64,000 nucleotides of DNA from SB15 sp964639245 (GTDB taxonomy: Bacteria > Chloroflexota > Anaerolineae > Aggregatilineales > J027): positions 268,952 through 332,951 of the forward strand of contig CAZXCU010000005.1 in the NCBI GenBank assembly GCA_964639245.1, written 5' to 3'. Below the pieces are notes generated by a model, which did no database searches, was not told the DNA's origin, and saw nothing but the letters and a program-made list of their open reading frames with translations. The translations under genes and the position numbers were made by a program. The first letter of the stretch is position 1. Each line of letters starts with the position of its first letter. Positions 8,404 to 17,696 of the stretch are shown one piece after another.

Positions 8404-9699
8404 TTAATTGCCTTCGGACTCTGCGGTACTGTCCGATGAAGGCGCACTTTGCGGAATTTCTTGAGTCGATTCCGCTTCGATAGATTCAGTAGCTTCTTGT
8501 GTAGATGCAATCGATTCTGTTGCTTCCGCAGTTGCCTCAATCACCGGGGGATTTTCACGCGGGGTGACACTTGTACCTTCTGGGGGAAGTACCATAAAAG
8601 TCTGCGCGATGTCAAAGAGTTCCTGTTGTTCCGCGCCGGCGGGTTGAAGCAAATCGACCCCGCTTTCGGTAAGGCGCAGTTCAGCGATATGCAAATTATT
8701 GGCATCATCGTTCAGCATGACTGCCAAACCCGAAATCGGATTGCCCTCATTGTCCCTATCCGCAAAACTGACCATATAACCGTTGCCATAATCCCGTGTA
8801 ATGACCAGCGAGGACAGCACATCGGCATCAGGTCGCAGAGCTTCTTGCACGTAAGTTTCGGCCTCATCCAAGGATGACAAGGGGGTTTCAGTTTCGGTTC
8901 GCAGCACCATGCTGGCATCCGTCAACGGCGCTTCCAGAATCGGGACAGTCCCAGCCGAAACCAGCGTCCAATTGGGATGACGAATAGCAAAATTCGCGTC
9001 GTTATCGGCAAAAGCGACCCAGGTGGGCGAAGTACGGCGCTGGTCGTTATAGCTGATGAAGGTAGGGACAACCAGATTGATGAGTTGCTCAAGCAACGCT
9101 GGATTGTTGTCTGGAACGACCACTCGTACCAGCCGCACCCAATCCAAATCCATCCAAGCGATTTGCCGCGCTAAAAATACCTTGTCATCCAACCCTAGCT
9201 CAAAATCAATCGTGACCGCCTCGCCAACAGTACGTCCGGTTTCGGTGAATCCATCATACGATCCCCATGCTGTCAGGAAGTAACCGGAGGTAAAATATTC
9301 ATCCGAGAGGGCTTGATGAGAAGGATAATTGACCCCGGTGAGTAAATGAGCATCCACCACCGAGAGTCGGTTAGAATTTAAAAAGGCACTTCTCGCGCCG
9401 GGTAGGTTAAAATCATAGCTGTTGGTGGTAATATCCCACCCTTCAGGCACAGAAATCTGAAACAAGCCGCTGCTGTTCACAGTCGGTTGTTTGAGCGTTA
9501 GGGTTGCGCCCTCTGGCTCAACCGTCGGAAAAACCAATGGGGTGGGACGAGGAGTGGCAGGATTATTATTGTCAGTATTCGCGGTTGAGGGATCCGCAGT
9601 ATCATTACCAATGAAGTTGGCAACTGTACCGACGACAAGGATAGTAACCATCAGGATGGTAAAAACCAGCATCCCGCGATTATTGCGTTTTCGTTTCAT
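8404..9699 (-). CDS. Membrane-anchored extracytoplasmic protein, function unknown
   Basis: A 431-residue protein with a basic N-terminus (MKRKRNNRG) and one membrane segment at about residues 10-30. A short Thr/Pro linker and a large soluble region follow. The region appears to contain two related halves, each starting with a segment like FQISVPEGWDI or FAIRHPNWTLV. The last 50 residues are a Ser/Thr/Glu-rich tail. The design suggests a surface-exposed domain on a single anchor. I do not recognise the family. It is divergent from the small membrane protein at 9730, with only 30 bases between them. Confidence 0.75.
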   Translation of the reverse strand: MKRKRNNRGMLVFTILMVTILVVGTVANFIGNDTADPSTANTDNNNPATPRPTPLVFPTVEPEGATLTLKQPTVNSSGLFQISVPEGWDITTNSYDFNLPGARSAFLNSNRLSVVDAHLLTGVNYPSHQALSDEYFTSGYFLTAWGSYDGFTETGRTVGEAVTIDFELGLDDKVFLARQIAWMDLDWVRLVRVVVPDNNPALLEQLINLVVPTFISYNDQRRTSPTWVAFADNDANFAIRHPNWTLVSAGTVPILEAPLTDASMVLRTETETPLSSLDEAETYVQEALRPDADVLSSLVITRDYGNGYMVSFADRDNEGNPISGLAVMLNDDANNLHIAELRLTESGVDLLQPAGAEQQELFDIAQTFMVLPPEGTSVTPRENPPVIEATAEATESIASTQEATESIEAESTQEIPQSAPSSDSTAESEGN

Positions 9700-9729
9700 C
9701 GTATTCGTACTCCGATAAGGCGATGGCTC

Positions 9730-10020
9730 ATGGATGATTTACTCGACCCTATTCCACCAGAACAGGCCGCAGCCATTATAGAGCCAAAATTACAAGAATT
9801 GCAGGCGCAAGGCTGGAAACTCATCTCTGCTACCGATTATTCAGCCCGCCTGATTCGTGCCAACATGAATTTGGATGTGTGGGTGGATTTGCTAGGGGAA
9901 ATTGAAATGCAAGAAAAACCGACCACCCTCTTGCAGGAAACCGGACAAATTATTGCTATTCTGTTTGTAATTCTGGTCGTGCTGTTTGTGCTGGTCATTT
10001 TATCGCTGCTAGGTATTTAG
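9730..10020 (+). CDS. Small tail-anchored membrane protein
   Basis: 96 residues. The N-terminal part is soluble (LLDPIPPEQAAAIIEPKL, then GWKLISATDYSARLIR). A single hydrophobic segment at about 73-95 ends at the C-terminus, so the domain should face the cytoplasm. It lies 11 bases before the histidine kinase gene and is probably co-transcribed with it. No family is recognised; a partner role to the kinase is a guess. Confidence 0.7.
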   Translation: MDDLLDPIPPEQAAAIIEPKLQELQAQGWKLISATDYSARLIRANMNLDVWVDLLGEIEMQEKPTTLLQETGQIIAILFVILVVLFVLVILSLLGI

Positions 10021-10031
10021 GGAGAATTATC

Positions 10032-11675
10032 ATGGTGAACATCACCCCGCAAGACGAAACCGCACGATTGCTGTTTCAAAATCGTGTACTGACGGAAGAA
10101 ATCCGCCGTCGGGTTGACCAGCTCGCCGCCATTAACAGCGTAGCCGCAATGGTGAGTCAATCCCTCAATCTGGAAGAAACCCTCTCCCATGCGCTGGATT
10201 CGGTTTTGCAAATTATTCCGGTGCGGGCGGCTGGCATTAGTTTGATTGACCACGAAGCGGGCGAACTGGTTTTGCGGGCGGCGCGGGGTTGGCAGCATGA
10301 TTTTGTTTCCAAACCGATGCGGATGAAACTGGGGGAAGGCTTGTCTGGCTATGTCATTGAAAAAGATGAATTGGTTGTCACGGGCGATGTGCGGAATGAT
10401 TTACGCATTGCCGTGCCAGCTTTTATGAACGAACCCGTTCAAGCGATGGCACTCGCGCCCATGCACGCACGCGGACGCATCATCGGCATTGTGAGTGTGA
10501 TGCACTATGAACCCTACACCTTTACCGATGAACAAACCGGTGTGTTGCAAGCGGTTGCTGACCAATTGGGGGTGGCGCTCGATAATGCCCAGCTTTTTGA
10601 AGACACCCGTGCGGAACGCAGCCGTTTAAGCGCGGTCATCAATAGCGCAGCAGATGCCATCATCGCCACGGATAATCGTGGGGTGATTATTCTGGTGAAC
10701 CCCTCCGCCGAAGCCCTGTTTACCCTCAAAGCCAAACATCTGATGGGGCGCTCACTCCGCGATGCCCTGCCCCACCCGGTATTGCGTGCCGAAATTCAAC
10801 GCGCCCTTGCCCATGCGCCCAGAGATAATTCGGCTTTTGAAGTCATTACCGAAACCGGACGCTATCTTTCTGTGACCCTTTCCCCCGTCTATTCCAAAGA
10901 ACCGCTTAAAAAATTCGCTACACAGGTGCTGGATGTCTGGGGCTGGGTTTTGGTCATGCAGGATATTACCCATCTGCGCGACTCGGAAAAAAATCGGGTA
11001 CGCTTCATTCAAACGGCAGCGCATGATTTACGTAACCCATTAGGGGTGGTGTTAAGTGCCTTAGATATGCTTTCCGAAGCCTATAAAAATTTACCGGATA
11101 CTCAAGAAAAAGAACTTTTGGAACTTGCCAACGCCAGTGTGATTCAAATGCAAATGCTCATTGATGATTTGCTTGATTTAGAGCGGGTGCAAATAGGCGC
11201 GGAAGTGGTTATGCAGCCAATTGAAGTCGCAGATTTAATCGAGCGCGTATCACTGGAATCCCGCCCACCGATGCAGCACAAACATCAAACACTGGTCATC
11301 GAATTGGTGACACCTATTCCAAATGTGATGGGGGATACACGCTGGTTAAGCCGTGCGATTGTCAATTTGCTGGGCAACGCCAATAAATATACGCCAGAAG
11401 ACGGACACATTATTTTACGGGCATATCATGATGCCGCAGCCCATGAAGTGGTTATTGAAGTACAGGACAATGGGCCGGGGATTGCTCCTGCTAACCAGAA
11501 GCGTATTTTTGATAATTTTTACCGCGAACCGCATGTCCAGGCCTCATCCATCAAAGGCACAGGTTTGGGACTTTCGATTGTCAAATCGGTGGTGGAACAG
11601 CACGGCGGACGGGTTTATGTGCAAAGTTTAGAAGGGCAGGGCAGCACTTTTGGTGTGCGGCTGCCTGCCTCTTAA
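10032..11675 (+). CDS. Soluble GAF-PAS sensor histidine kinase
   Basis: 547 residues without membrane segments. Order: a short N-terminal helix, a GAF domain (about 45-190), a PAS domain (about 195-315), a HisKA domain with phosphoacceptor H331 in AAHDLRNPLG, then a HATPase domain with NLLGNANKYT (N box), DNGPGIAP (G1) and GTGLGLSIV (G2). All catalytic boxes are intact. It should sense a small ligand, redox state or light in the cytoplasm and phosphorylate a response regulator. None is adjacent, so it is an orphan kinase here. Its stop overlaps the stop of the convergent LysM gene by 4 bases. Confidence 0.92.
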   Translation: MVNITPQDETARLLFQNRVLTEEIRRRVDQLAAINSVAAMVSQSLNLEETLSHALDSVLQIIPVRAAGISLIDHEAGELVLRAARGWQHDFVSKPMRMKLGEGLSGYVIEKDELVVTGDVRNDLRIAVPAFMNEPVQAMALAPMHARGRIIGIVSVMHYEPYTFTDEQTGVLQAVADQLGVALDNAQLFEDTRAERSRLSAVINSAADAIIATDNRGVIILVNPSAEALFTLKAKHLMGRSLRDALPHPVLRAEIQRALAHAPRDNSAFEVITETGRYLSVTLSPVYSKEPLKKFATQVLDVWGWVLVMQDITHLRDSEKNRVRFIQTAAHDLRNPLGVVLSALDMLSEAYKNLPDTQEKELLELANASVIQMQMLIDDLLDLERVQIGAEVVMQPIEVADLIERVSLESRPPMQHKHQTLVIELVTPIPNVMGDTRWLSRAIVNLLGNANKYTPEDGHIILRAYHDAAAHEVVIEVQDNGPGIAPANQKRIFDNFYREPHVQASSIKGTGLGLSIVKSVVEQHGGRVYVQSLEGQGSTFGVRLPAS

Positions 11676-13030
11676 TTAAACCGCACCCGAATCGCGCAGT
11701 CGCCGATGAGGTTGTCCTGTGCATCTAAAACGAACAGATTGAACCAGTACAAGCCGGGTTCAAAGGCATCGGTATTGAAGGTTCCTAAATCAGACTCGAC
11801 TGGTTTTTCCTCAAAAACTTCGGCAAAACTGCGGAAAATCACGGTAGGGTCATCAGGTCGCCAATCAATGATGTAACGACGGAAATTTGTCCCGGTGGCG
11901 ATTCCGCGTAGGGTTACCGTGCCATCCAATGCTTGTCCGGGCAGAGGATGGGTAATTTGCACATTCGGATTGTCGCATTTCTGCACCGCCGCATCCACCG
12001 GGCTATAGACGAGTGGCGGTACAAGCAGCGTTTCTCCGGCATAAATGATGTTGGCATTGCTTAGGCAATTTGCCGCCGCCAGCGCTTCGCGGCTGATGTT
12101 AAACGTCCGCGCAATCGAGAAAAAGGTATCCCCCGGTTGAATCACATAGACCTGCCAATCAGAGGGTTGGACACACACCATCGTCGGGGGGGGTGTCCCT
12201 GTTGGCACAACCACCGTGATCAATGGCACAGTCGTTAATGTCGGAGTCTGCGTAGGAGTGTGCGTCGCCGTCGGGATAGGCGTAAAGGTGAAAGTACGGG
12301 TTGGAGTCAGGCTGGGAGTGGGTGTTTTCGTAAAAGTCACCGGAAAAAGTATCTGCCGTGTGGCTGTCGCTGTTGCGCTCGCCGTAAAAGTGGGAGTCAA
12401 AGTATTGGTATAGGTCGCCGTAGAAGTTGCCGTTGTTGTAAACGTAGGTGTTTTACTCGGCGCAAGTGTATTGGTGGGTTCTTTCGTCGGAATTTCTGTA
12501 TCCGTAGCGGTTGACACAATCGCCGACTCACTCGGTGCTTCGGTTGCTGAATTGAAGGCTTGCTGCGTTTGGGCGACCAGTGTTGCCAGATTCGGCCTGA
12601 GACTTTGGGTGCTGGAGACTTGCGGGGTCTCTGTTTCCGTCGTGATAGGAATCGTGGTTTCTGTCAGGGTTGCTTCGGTTGTGATGCTTGGTTCAGGCGT
12701 TTGTGTCACATCTGGAATCGGAGTCACTTCTTCGGTTGCCAGCGCCACTTCGGTCACTTCCTCTGTTTCGACGGGCAATTCTGTAACCTCTACCGATGGT
12801 GTGTTTTCTACGGTTGTTTCGACCTGTTCGGTTTGGTCTGGCAAACCTGCAATTTCTACTGTTGATGTACGCTGCGTTGCGTTGGGGGTTTGCGTCGAAG
12901 TATTATTATCCTCGTCCGACTCGTTGCCGAGCGACAGCAGAATGCCAAAAGCAAGGGCGAAAGCCATTACCACTGTTACCGCCAGGGCAACCAGAATTTC
13001 ATTTTGTCGGTCACGTCTACGCATCATCAT
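11672..13030 (-). CDS. Membrane-anchored LysM protein with Thr/Pro-rich stalk
   Basis: 452 residues. A basic start and one membrane segment (about 13-33) precede a long stalk of Thr, Ser, Pro, Glu and Val repeats (about 45-285). The stalk turns into TPT-type repeats in its second half. A LysM domain follows (about 300-345: YVIQPGDTFFSIARTFNIS to ILVPP-like end). The last 95 residues look like a beta-sandwich with VQITHPLPGQALDGTVTLRG. LysM binds peptidoglycan or related glycans, so the protein probably presents a domain at the cell wall. The first part of the stalk is acidic, unlike the neutral TP stalks of its neighbours. Confidence 0.85.
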   Translation of the reverse strand: MMMRRRDRQNEILVALAVTVVMAFALAFGILLSLGNESDEDNNTSTQTPNATQRTSTVEIAGLPDQTEQVETTVENTPSVEVTELPVETEEVTEVALATEEVTPIPDVTQTPEPSITTEATLTETTIPITTETETPQVSSTQSLRPNLATLVAQTQQAFNSATEAPSESAIVSTATDTEIPTKEPTNTLAPSKTPTFTTTATSTATYTNTLTPTFTASATATATRQILFPVTFTKTPTPSLTPTRTFTFTPIPTATHTPTQTPTLTTVPLITVVVPTGTPPPTMVCVQPSDWQVYVIQPGDTFFSIARTFNISREALAAANCLSNANIIYAGETLLVPPLVYSPVDAAVQKCDNPNVQITHPLPGQALDGTVTLRGIATGTNFRRYIIDWRPDDPTVIFRSFAEVFEEKPVESDLGTFNTDAFEPGLYWFNLFVLDAQDNLIGDCAIRVRFN

Positions 13031-13083
13031 AAGCAGCTAGCGTAGCACAATCTGATAAAGGTTAGCAAATCCGAACGGGATTC

Positions 13084-14100
13084 ATGATGAAAAAAACAAA
13101 AATCACTTTGGGGATGATTCTGGTGCTGCTGACAGCCCTATTTGCCGCCTGCGACCCGCCAGCCGATGAAGTCTCACCCCCGACGGTTGTGACCCTATTG
13201 CCGCCGATTTTGACACCGACAGCACGGGTCACGGCAACCTTAACGCCTTCCCATACCCCCACGCCATCCGACACGCCAACGGTGACAAACACGCCGACAC
13301 CTGTCACCCCCACGTCAACGCCTTCCCGCACACCAACTCCGCCCGTGATTGCGGTGGTGATTGCTGACCAAGAGGTCAATGTGCGGGCCGAGGACAACTT
13401 CCGCGCTGAAATTCTCACCACCATTGAGCCGGGAACTGAGGTTGAAATTCAATATTCCAATGAAGATGCGTCTTTTATCTTCGTGCGTTTGATTGATGGC
13501 ACAGGACAATTGGTCGAAGGCTGGATGGATGTTCGACTGTTGGAATATGGCACATTCACCCCACCAACCATTGGCCCATCCCCCACCCCCAGCCCTACGC
13601 AAGGCCCCACGACTGAAAGTTCAAGCACCGGCTTTGCGACTTCAACCCCTTCGATTGGCGGGGCAGATTCGGTGGAAGTGGCGCTCACCCGCAGTGATGT
13701 AAATGTGCTGGCCTACTGCCGTAACAAAAATATTCGTGTGCCACAAATTACCACCAACCAGACCATTTCGGTGTATTGGAGCTGGTTTGTCAAAGACCCC
13801 CCCTTGATGACCGACCACCTAGCCCACGCTCAATATGAAGTTCTCCTAGATGGGCGTTTGCTGGAAAGTTACGATGTCTACCGCACCGCCATGACCGACA
13901 AACCCTTTGACGACCCGGCTAAAGGCGATTGGTATGTTTATTGGTTTGTGCCAGTGGGTAAATTGCCTGCCGGACGGCATGAAATTACCTATCGCCTGAC
14001 ATGGGATCAACCCGTCAATGATGGGTACGAGGACTTCGGGCCGGAAACACCCACGGAAAGCAACGAAGGCAATTGTGTTTTCACGGTGGTTGAAGGGTAA
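13084..14100 (+). CDS. Lipoprotein with Thr/Pro stalk and SH3-like domain
   Basis: 338 residues. The signal peptide ends in the lipobox LFAAC (Cys near residue 23). A TP-rich stalk covers about 45-88. A bacterial SH3-type domain follows (VNVRAEDNFRAEILTTIEPG, through GWMDVRLLEYG). A second TP linker then leads to a C-terminal beta-rich domain of about 130 residues. SH3 domains of this kind usually bind cell-wall components, so a cell-surface scaffold or binding role is likely. It is divergent from the LysM gene, and 54 bases separate them. Confidence 0.82.
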   Translation: MMKKTKITLGMILVLLTALFAACDPPADEVSPPTVVTLLPPILTPTARVTATLTPSHTPTPSDTPTVTNTPTPVTPTSTPSRTPTPPVIAVVIADQEVNVRAEDNFRAEILTTIEPGTEVEIQYSNEDASFIFVRLIDGTGQLVEGWMDVRLLEYGTFTPPTIGPSPTPSPTQGPTTESSSTGFATSTPSIGGADSVEVALTRSDVNVLAYCRNKNIRVPQITTNQTISVYWSWFVKDPPLMTDHLAHAQYEVLLDGRLLESYDVYRTAMTDKPFDDPAKGDWYVYWFVPVGKLPAGRHEITYRLTWDQPVNDGYEDFGPETPTESNEGNCVFTVVEG

Positions 14101-14240
14101 TAACGACAGTACAATTTCAAAAATCATTTGGGGTGGGAACAATGGACATTTCGAGAATGTGTCCCGCCCATATCACTTAACAAAAAGTTGCACAAATAAT
14201 AAATTGTGACAGAATCAAAGGCTTAAAGCAGGATACAGCC

Positions 14241-15521
14241 ATGCCGGATGCAAAATTAGCGGTTTTCATCGAACAGCTACGGAGCGATGACCCCAAAGAA
14301 CGTGCCAAAGCCTGTGCCGCAATGGGTAAATTAGGCGACCCCGAAGCGATCCCACATCTCTCGCGGGTCTATCAGCGCTTGGGAGAAGATGAAAAAGTGG
14401 TCGCAGCGGCAGAAAAAGCGCTGCGTAAATTCGTCAAACAAATGCCGGATGCCCCCGGAACTTCACGGGGAATCTTATCCGCCAAATTTGCGCGAACCCT
14501 GGCAATGGGTCTGACGGCCTCGCTGGTGGTACTGCTGCTGCTCAATGTCCTGCTGCGAATGGGGGGTGGGGATGATGAAACCCAAGCCGAGGTCATCGAA
14601 CCTACCAAAATTCAGACTGAACCAACCAACCGTGAAGACCTGCTGGTGAGCTACGAAACCCTCTTTCAAAATATGCTCTCCAATTTTAATTTCATGCGAA
14701 CGGAATGGGGTGGGCAGTTGGGACAGCTTGGCTGCGACGAAACACAGGTCAAACCCATGCAAGAAACACCCTTGGCAGATATTGACCGCGTAACCTATCC
14801 CGATTTTGACCCCTTTGTGAGCGCATTGAATGGGATTGTTTCGCGCTTGCAAATTGTCATGGATAGCTGGCGCACGGCCTGCGGCGGTACACGCGGAACA
14901 TTTGACGAATTTAATACCGCCAACGACTCCCTAAATGAAATTGAAACACTTTTTGAAAATGTGGCGACGCTGATTTCACTTGCCAGAACCAATCCCGCAC
15001 CCACCGTTGGCCCCACCGCAACGCTGACACCGGTGCCAACCAATACCCTGCAAGCAACCAATACTCCCGTCCCGGATGCACCCACCGCCACTCCCGAACC
15101 TACGTTGACCCCAAGTATTACGCCCACCCCCGCCCCGACGATTGACCCCGGTGTGTTTAGTGACATTACACGGCGAGTTGAAAATGCCATCAGCGCGGCG
15201 GAACAAATTAAAGCGGGCTATTGGGAACCGGTTCAGCGCGATGGTTCATTGCCTTTTGGGTGCAACTTTACGGCACAACTCCCTGACCTTTATCCCGAAG
15301 ACGATGCTGTTTTCACCAATCAGCCGGAATTTTTGCAGGCAGTTCAATTGTTCAATCTTGGCATGGGGTTCTTGCAAACGTCTGTGGATAGCTTTACAAC
15401 AAAATGTATTGGTGGCGGGGTTCAAGCGGCAGTCACACAGGGCATCGCTGATGCAGACTCCGCGTTAAGCAATTTGACCCAAGCCAAAACCATCTTAGAC
15501 ACCTTAGCCCAACGAGAATAA
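14241..15521 (+). CDS. HEAT-repeat protein with a membrane segment and external stalk
   Basis: 426 residues with an unusual layout. The N-terminal 65 residues form HEAT-like repeats (RAKACAAMGKLGDPEAIPHL) that should be cytoplasmic. A membrane segment lies at about 88-106 (LTASLVVLLLLNVLLRMG). The outside part has a helical domain, a TP-rich stretch (about 250-300) and a second helical domain. The two external domains share features (PxLPFGC-like and QLGCDETQ segments, helical ends), which suggests a duplication. Function is unknown. It is followed after 4 bases by a small soluble gene. Confidence 0.75.
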   Translation: MPDAKLAVFIEQLRSDDPKERAKACAAMGKLGDPEAIPHLSRVYQRLGEDEKVVAAAEKALRKFVKQMPDAPGTSRGILSAKFARTLAMGLTASLVVLLLLNVLLRMGGGDDETQAEVIEPTKIQTEPTNREDLLVSYETLFQNMLSNFNFMRTEWGGQLGQLGCDETQVKPMQETPLADIDRVTYPDFDPFVSALNGIVSRLQIVMDSWRTACGGTRGTFDEFNTANDSLNEIETLFENVATLISLARTNPAPTVGPTATLTPVPTNTLQATNTPVPDAPTATPEPTLTPSITPTPAPTIDPGVFSDITRRVENAISAAEQIKAGYWEPVQRDGSLPFGCNFTAQLPDLYPEDDAVFTNQPEFLQAVQLFNLGMGFLQTSVDSFTTKCIGGGVQAAVTQGIADADSALSNLTQAKTILDTLAQRE

Positions 15522-15525
15522 GACG

Positions 15526-15831
15526 ATGAGTTTTCTGAAGAAACTTTTTGGGGGGAGTGCGACCCCTTCATCCAAAGACAGCGGCCTCTACGTCTATATC
15601 AAAATTCGGCGTAGTGGGGAAATTATCCGCGTTCGGATTGACCGCAACAATGAGCTTTCGCGTGATGATGACAACAAACTGTTTGTGCGGAAACAGGTGA
15701 TGGGGACAAAATCATTTGAACGTGTGGATGTCACACTGTATTTTGATGATAATTATAAATTGCTAGATGCAGAAATGGCGGGCGGGGAATTGTCCGATCA
15801 AGAGGATTACCTCGCCCAAGAAGCGACTTAG
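15526..15831 (+). CDS. Small soluble protein, function unknown
   Basis: 101 residues with a start like MSFLKKLFGG and a predicted beta-rich core (YVYIKIRRSGEIIRVRID, ERVDVTLYFDDNYKLLDAE). It has an acidic C-terminus. The amphipathic N-terminus could touch the membrane. It is 4 bases downstream of the HEAT-repeat membrane protein and probably in one operon with it. The family is not recognised. Its stop overlaps the convergent gene by 4 bases. Confidence 0.65.
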   Translation: MSFLKKLFGGSATPSSKDSGLYVYIKIRRSGEIIRVRIDRNNELSRDDDNKLFVRKQVMGTKSFERVDVTLYFDDNYKLLDAEMAGGELSDQEDYLAQEAT

Positions 15832-16127
15832 AGAGGCAGTCCGGTATCCAGCGAAGCCAGAAAATCGTCCTCGTCGTCGAGTTCTTCGTCATCTTCTTCC
15901 AGCAAGCTGAGGGCAAGTTGGTAAAAAACGGCGGGGACGTACACCTTGCCCGGCCCACCGAGTTGACCTAAAGCGGCGAGAGGAAAAACGGCATTGCTGT
16001 CAATATAGGTGGGAATATTCGCCGCGTGCAGCAGCCCAACAATCACCGCCGATTCTGCGTCTCCCCATGTTTCAGCCACCTGAATCCATGTCCTATCGGC
16101 AGAGTTGTTTGTAAGTTTATCATTCAT
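15828..16127 (-). CDS. DUF2007-like putative signal-transducing protein
   Basis: About 99 residues. The core WIQVAETWGDAESAVIVGLL and the following LHAANIPTYIDS fit the DUF2007 fold, which resembles regulatory ferredoxin-like domains. The C-terminus is very acidic (EEDDEELDDEDD). I choose ATG 16127, which overlaps the end of the response-regulator/kinase gene by 8 bases. A longer reading from 16175 would lie almost wholly inside that gene. Coupling to the kinase-like gene suggests a shared signalling role; this is inference. Confidence 0.65.
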   Translation of the reverse strand: MNDKLTNNSADRTWIQVAETWGDAESAVIVGLLHAANIPTYIDSNAVFPLAALGQLGGPGKVYVPAVFYQLALSLLEEDDEELDDEDDFLASLDTGLPL

Positions 16128-17517
16128 CTTTAGATTTGCTTCCCGGTAGCATAACAGTAAATACTGTGCCTTCATTTAGCACACTGTTCACCCAGATACG
16201 TCCATTATGCGTCTCGACAATGTTTTTGACAATAGACAAGCCCAAACCTGTTCCCGGGTAATCGTTTTCGACTTCGCGGGTACGGAAAAATTTTTCCCAG
16301 ATCGACATATGCGCTGCCGAAGGAATTCCAATACCTGTATCCTTGACTTGCAAAATGACGACCTTTTCATCCGAATATAATTTCACCTCGATTTTGCCCC
16401 CATCGGGCGTGTATCGGATGGCGTTATGCAGCAGTTGAATGACCATTTGTTTGAGACGCATCGGGTTTCCGATAACAGGCGGCATCAAGGGTGCAAATTC
16501 AGTGGCAAGGGTGTGTTTACGTGCTTTGACTTCGGCCTGCACCGCTTCAATCGCATACTGCACAATCGTTTCCATCGGCAGATACTCCAGCGTCAGGTCG
16601 GCCTCAGCCTCAATTTTGTTCAGTTCAAATAAATCAGACAACAAATTCGCGGTGGTTTTGACATTTTCTACAATATGGCGAATATATTTTTTCTGATTCT
16701 CGTTCATGTCGCCTGCCCGCATGAGCAGTTCGGCATATCCCTGAATAGCCGTTAGGGGCGAACGTAAATTTTGGGAGAGCTTCACCGCAAAATCGGATTT
16801 GGCTTTTTCTTGTTCCTTAGAATAGGAGACATCCTGCATGATGACCACAAAGCCTTCATCCGGTACAGATGTCAAATGCACATGGTAAATATGGGTTGCG
16901 TCCAGCGTAATATCGCAGCGCCGCAAAAATGGCTGAATCTGTTCGTCGGCAAACAGCGCCAAAAGTTCGGTGTTAGAAGTAATCTCACTCAGGGGCAGCC
17001 CGTGAATACTCCCTGTTTTTTTATCAAAGAAGATGTTTGCTGCTTCATTGTAGAAAATCAATTTTTGTTCCGGGTCAATGATGATGAGGATGTCATCAAT
17101 ATGCCAGAGCATATAATCCAATTTTGCAGTGAGTTCTTGGGGTGCAGTCGTATTTTGCAACACCCGCTTCACCCCGATGAGCAGATCATCAATATCAAAC
17201 GGTTTGATAAAATAATCGCGCACGCCCAAACGTAGCGCCTTAACCGCCAGCGATTCCGAGCCTTCTGCCGTGATTAAAATGAACGGAATATTCCGACTCT
17301 CACTTTTTAACTTTTGCAGCAGTTCCAAGCCCGTCATTTCGGGCATCAGAAAATCAGAAATAATCAAATCGGGGTTGGTATTTTGGAGAATCGTCAGCGC
17401 TTCTTTGGCGTTGGCAGCAGTGAGCATTTCGTAACCTTCGGGAGCTAAGACTCTTTCTGCCAGAAAGGTACGAGTTTCATGAGCATCATCCACCAGCAGT
17501 ATGCGTTTTTGCACCAC
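16120..17517 (-). CDS. Response regulator-PAS-histidine kinase-like protein lacking the phosphoacceptor His
   Basis: 465 residues. An N-terminal receiver domain has the acidic pocket DD (10-11), phosphoacceptor D55 in SDFLMPE and K105. A PAS domain spans about 130-235. A HisKA-like helix pair follows in which the H-box reads KLSQNLRSPLTAI, with Gln (codon CAA, residue 249) where His is expected. The HATPase domain keeps LLHNAIRYTPDGG, DTGIGIP and GTGLGLSIV. It could bind ATP and be phosphorylated on D55, but not autophosphorylate in the usual way. The start is GTG 17517 with AGGA 7 bases upstream. See the finding on this substitution. Confidence 0.88.
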   Translation of the reverse strand: MVQKRILLVDDAHETRTFLAERVLAPEGYEMLTAANAKEALTILQNTNPDLIISDFLMPEMTGLELLQKLKSESRNIPFILITAEGSESLAVKALRLGVRDYFIKPFDIDDLLIGVKRVLQNTTAPQELTAKLDYMLWHIDDILIIIDPEQKLIFYNEAANIFFDKKTGSIHGLPLSEITSNTELLALFADEQIQPFLRRCDITLDATHIYHVHLTSVPDEGFVVIMQDVSYSKEQEKAKSDFAVKLSQNLRSPLTAIQGYAELLMRAGDMNENQKKYIRHIVENVKTTANLLSDLFELNKIEAEADLTLEYLPMETIVQYAIEAVQAEVKARKHTLATEFAPLMPPVIGNPMRLKQMVIQLLHNAIRYTPDGGKIEVKLYSDEKVVILQVKDTGIGIPSAAHMSIWEKFFRTREVENDYPGTGLGLSIVKNIVETHNGRIWVNSVLNEGTVFTVMLPGSKSKDE

Positions 17518-17696
17518 GTATTTATCCTAGCTTATGACCACTGCTCATCATAACATGCCCTCCCGATTCGCGGGGTAGCCCAATGGTACTAGGCTAAGTA
17601 TAACAAAAGCCGCTCAAAACGCGCGTTATAGAGTCCTCACGAATCCATGTTAGTGCAAACATGGGTGTAGCGGAAATGTCCCAGAATTTGATGTAG
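17518..17696. other. Intergenic region with no recognised gene
   Basis: It holds the 5' region of the minus-strand regulator gene, including a possible -10 (TATGAT on the minus strand near 17550). A short stretch looks like a tRNA D-arm (17569-17595), but no anticodon or T arm follows. Nothing else is seen. Confidence 0.4.

Noticed and set aside
12216..13040. Long Val/Gly-rich plus-strand frames opposite the LysM gene
   Set aside because: Antisense shadows of the Thr/Pro-rich stalk. Similar shadows occur at 13062-13424, 37733-38233 and 38505-39035. They have no domain or ribosome site.
15828..16175. 115-residue reading of the DUF2007-like protein
   Set aside because: The first 16 codons lie entirely within the kinase-like gene. 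ATG 16127 gives a standard coupled start.
17569..17595. tRNA-like D-arm sequence that might be a tRNA remnant or attachment site
   Set aside because: No anticodon arm or complete T arm can be built, and no acceptor stem matches. Probably chance.
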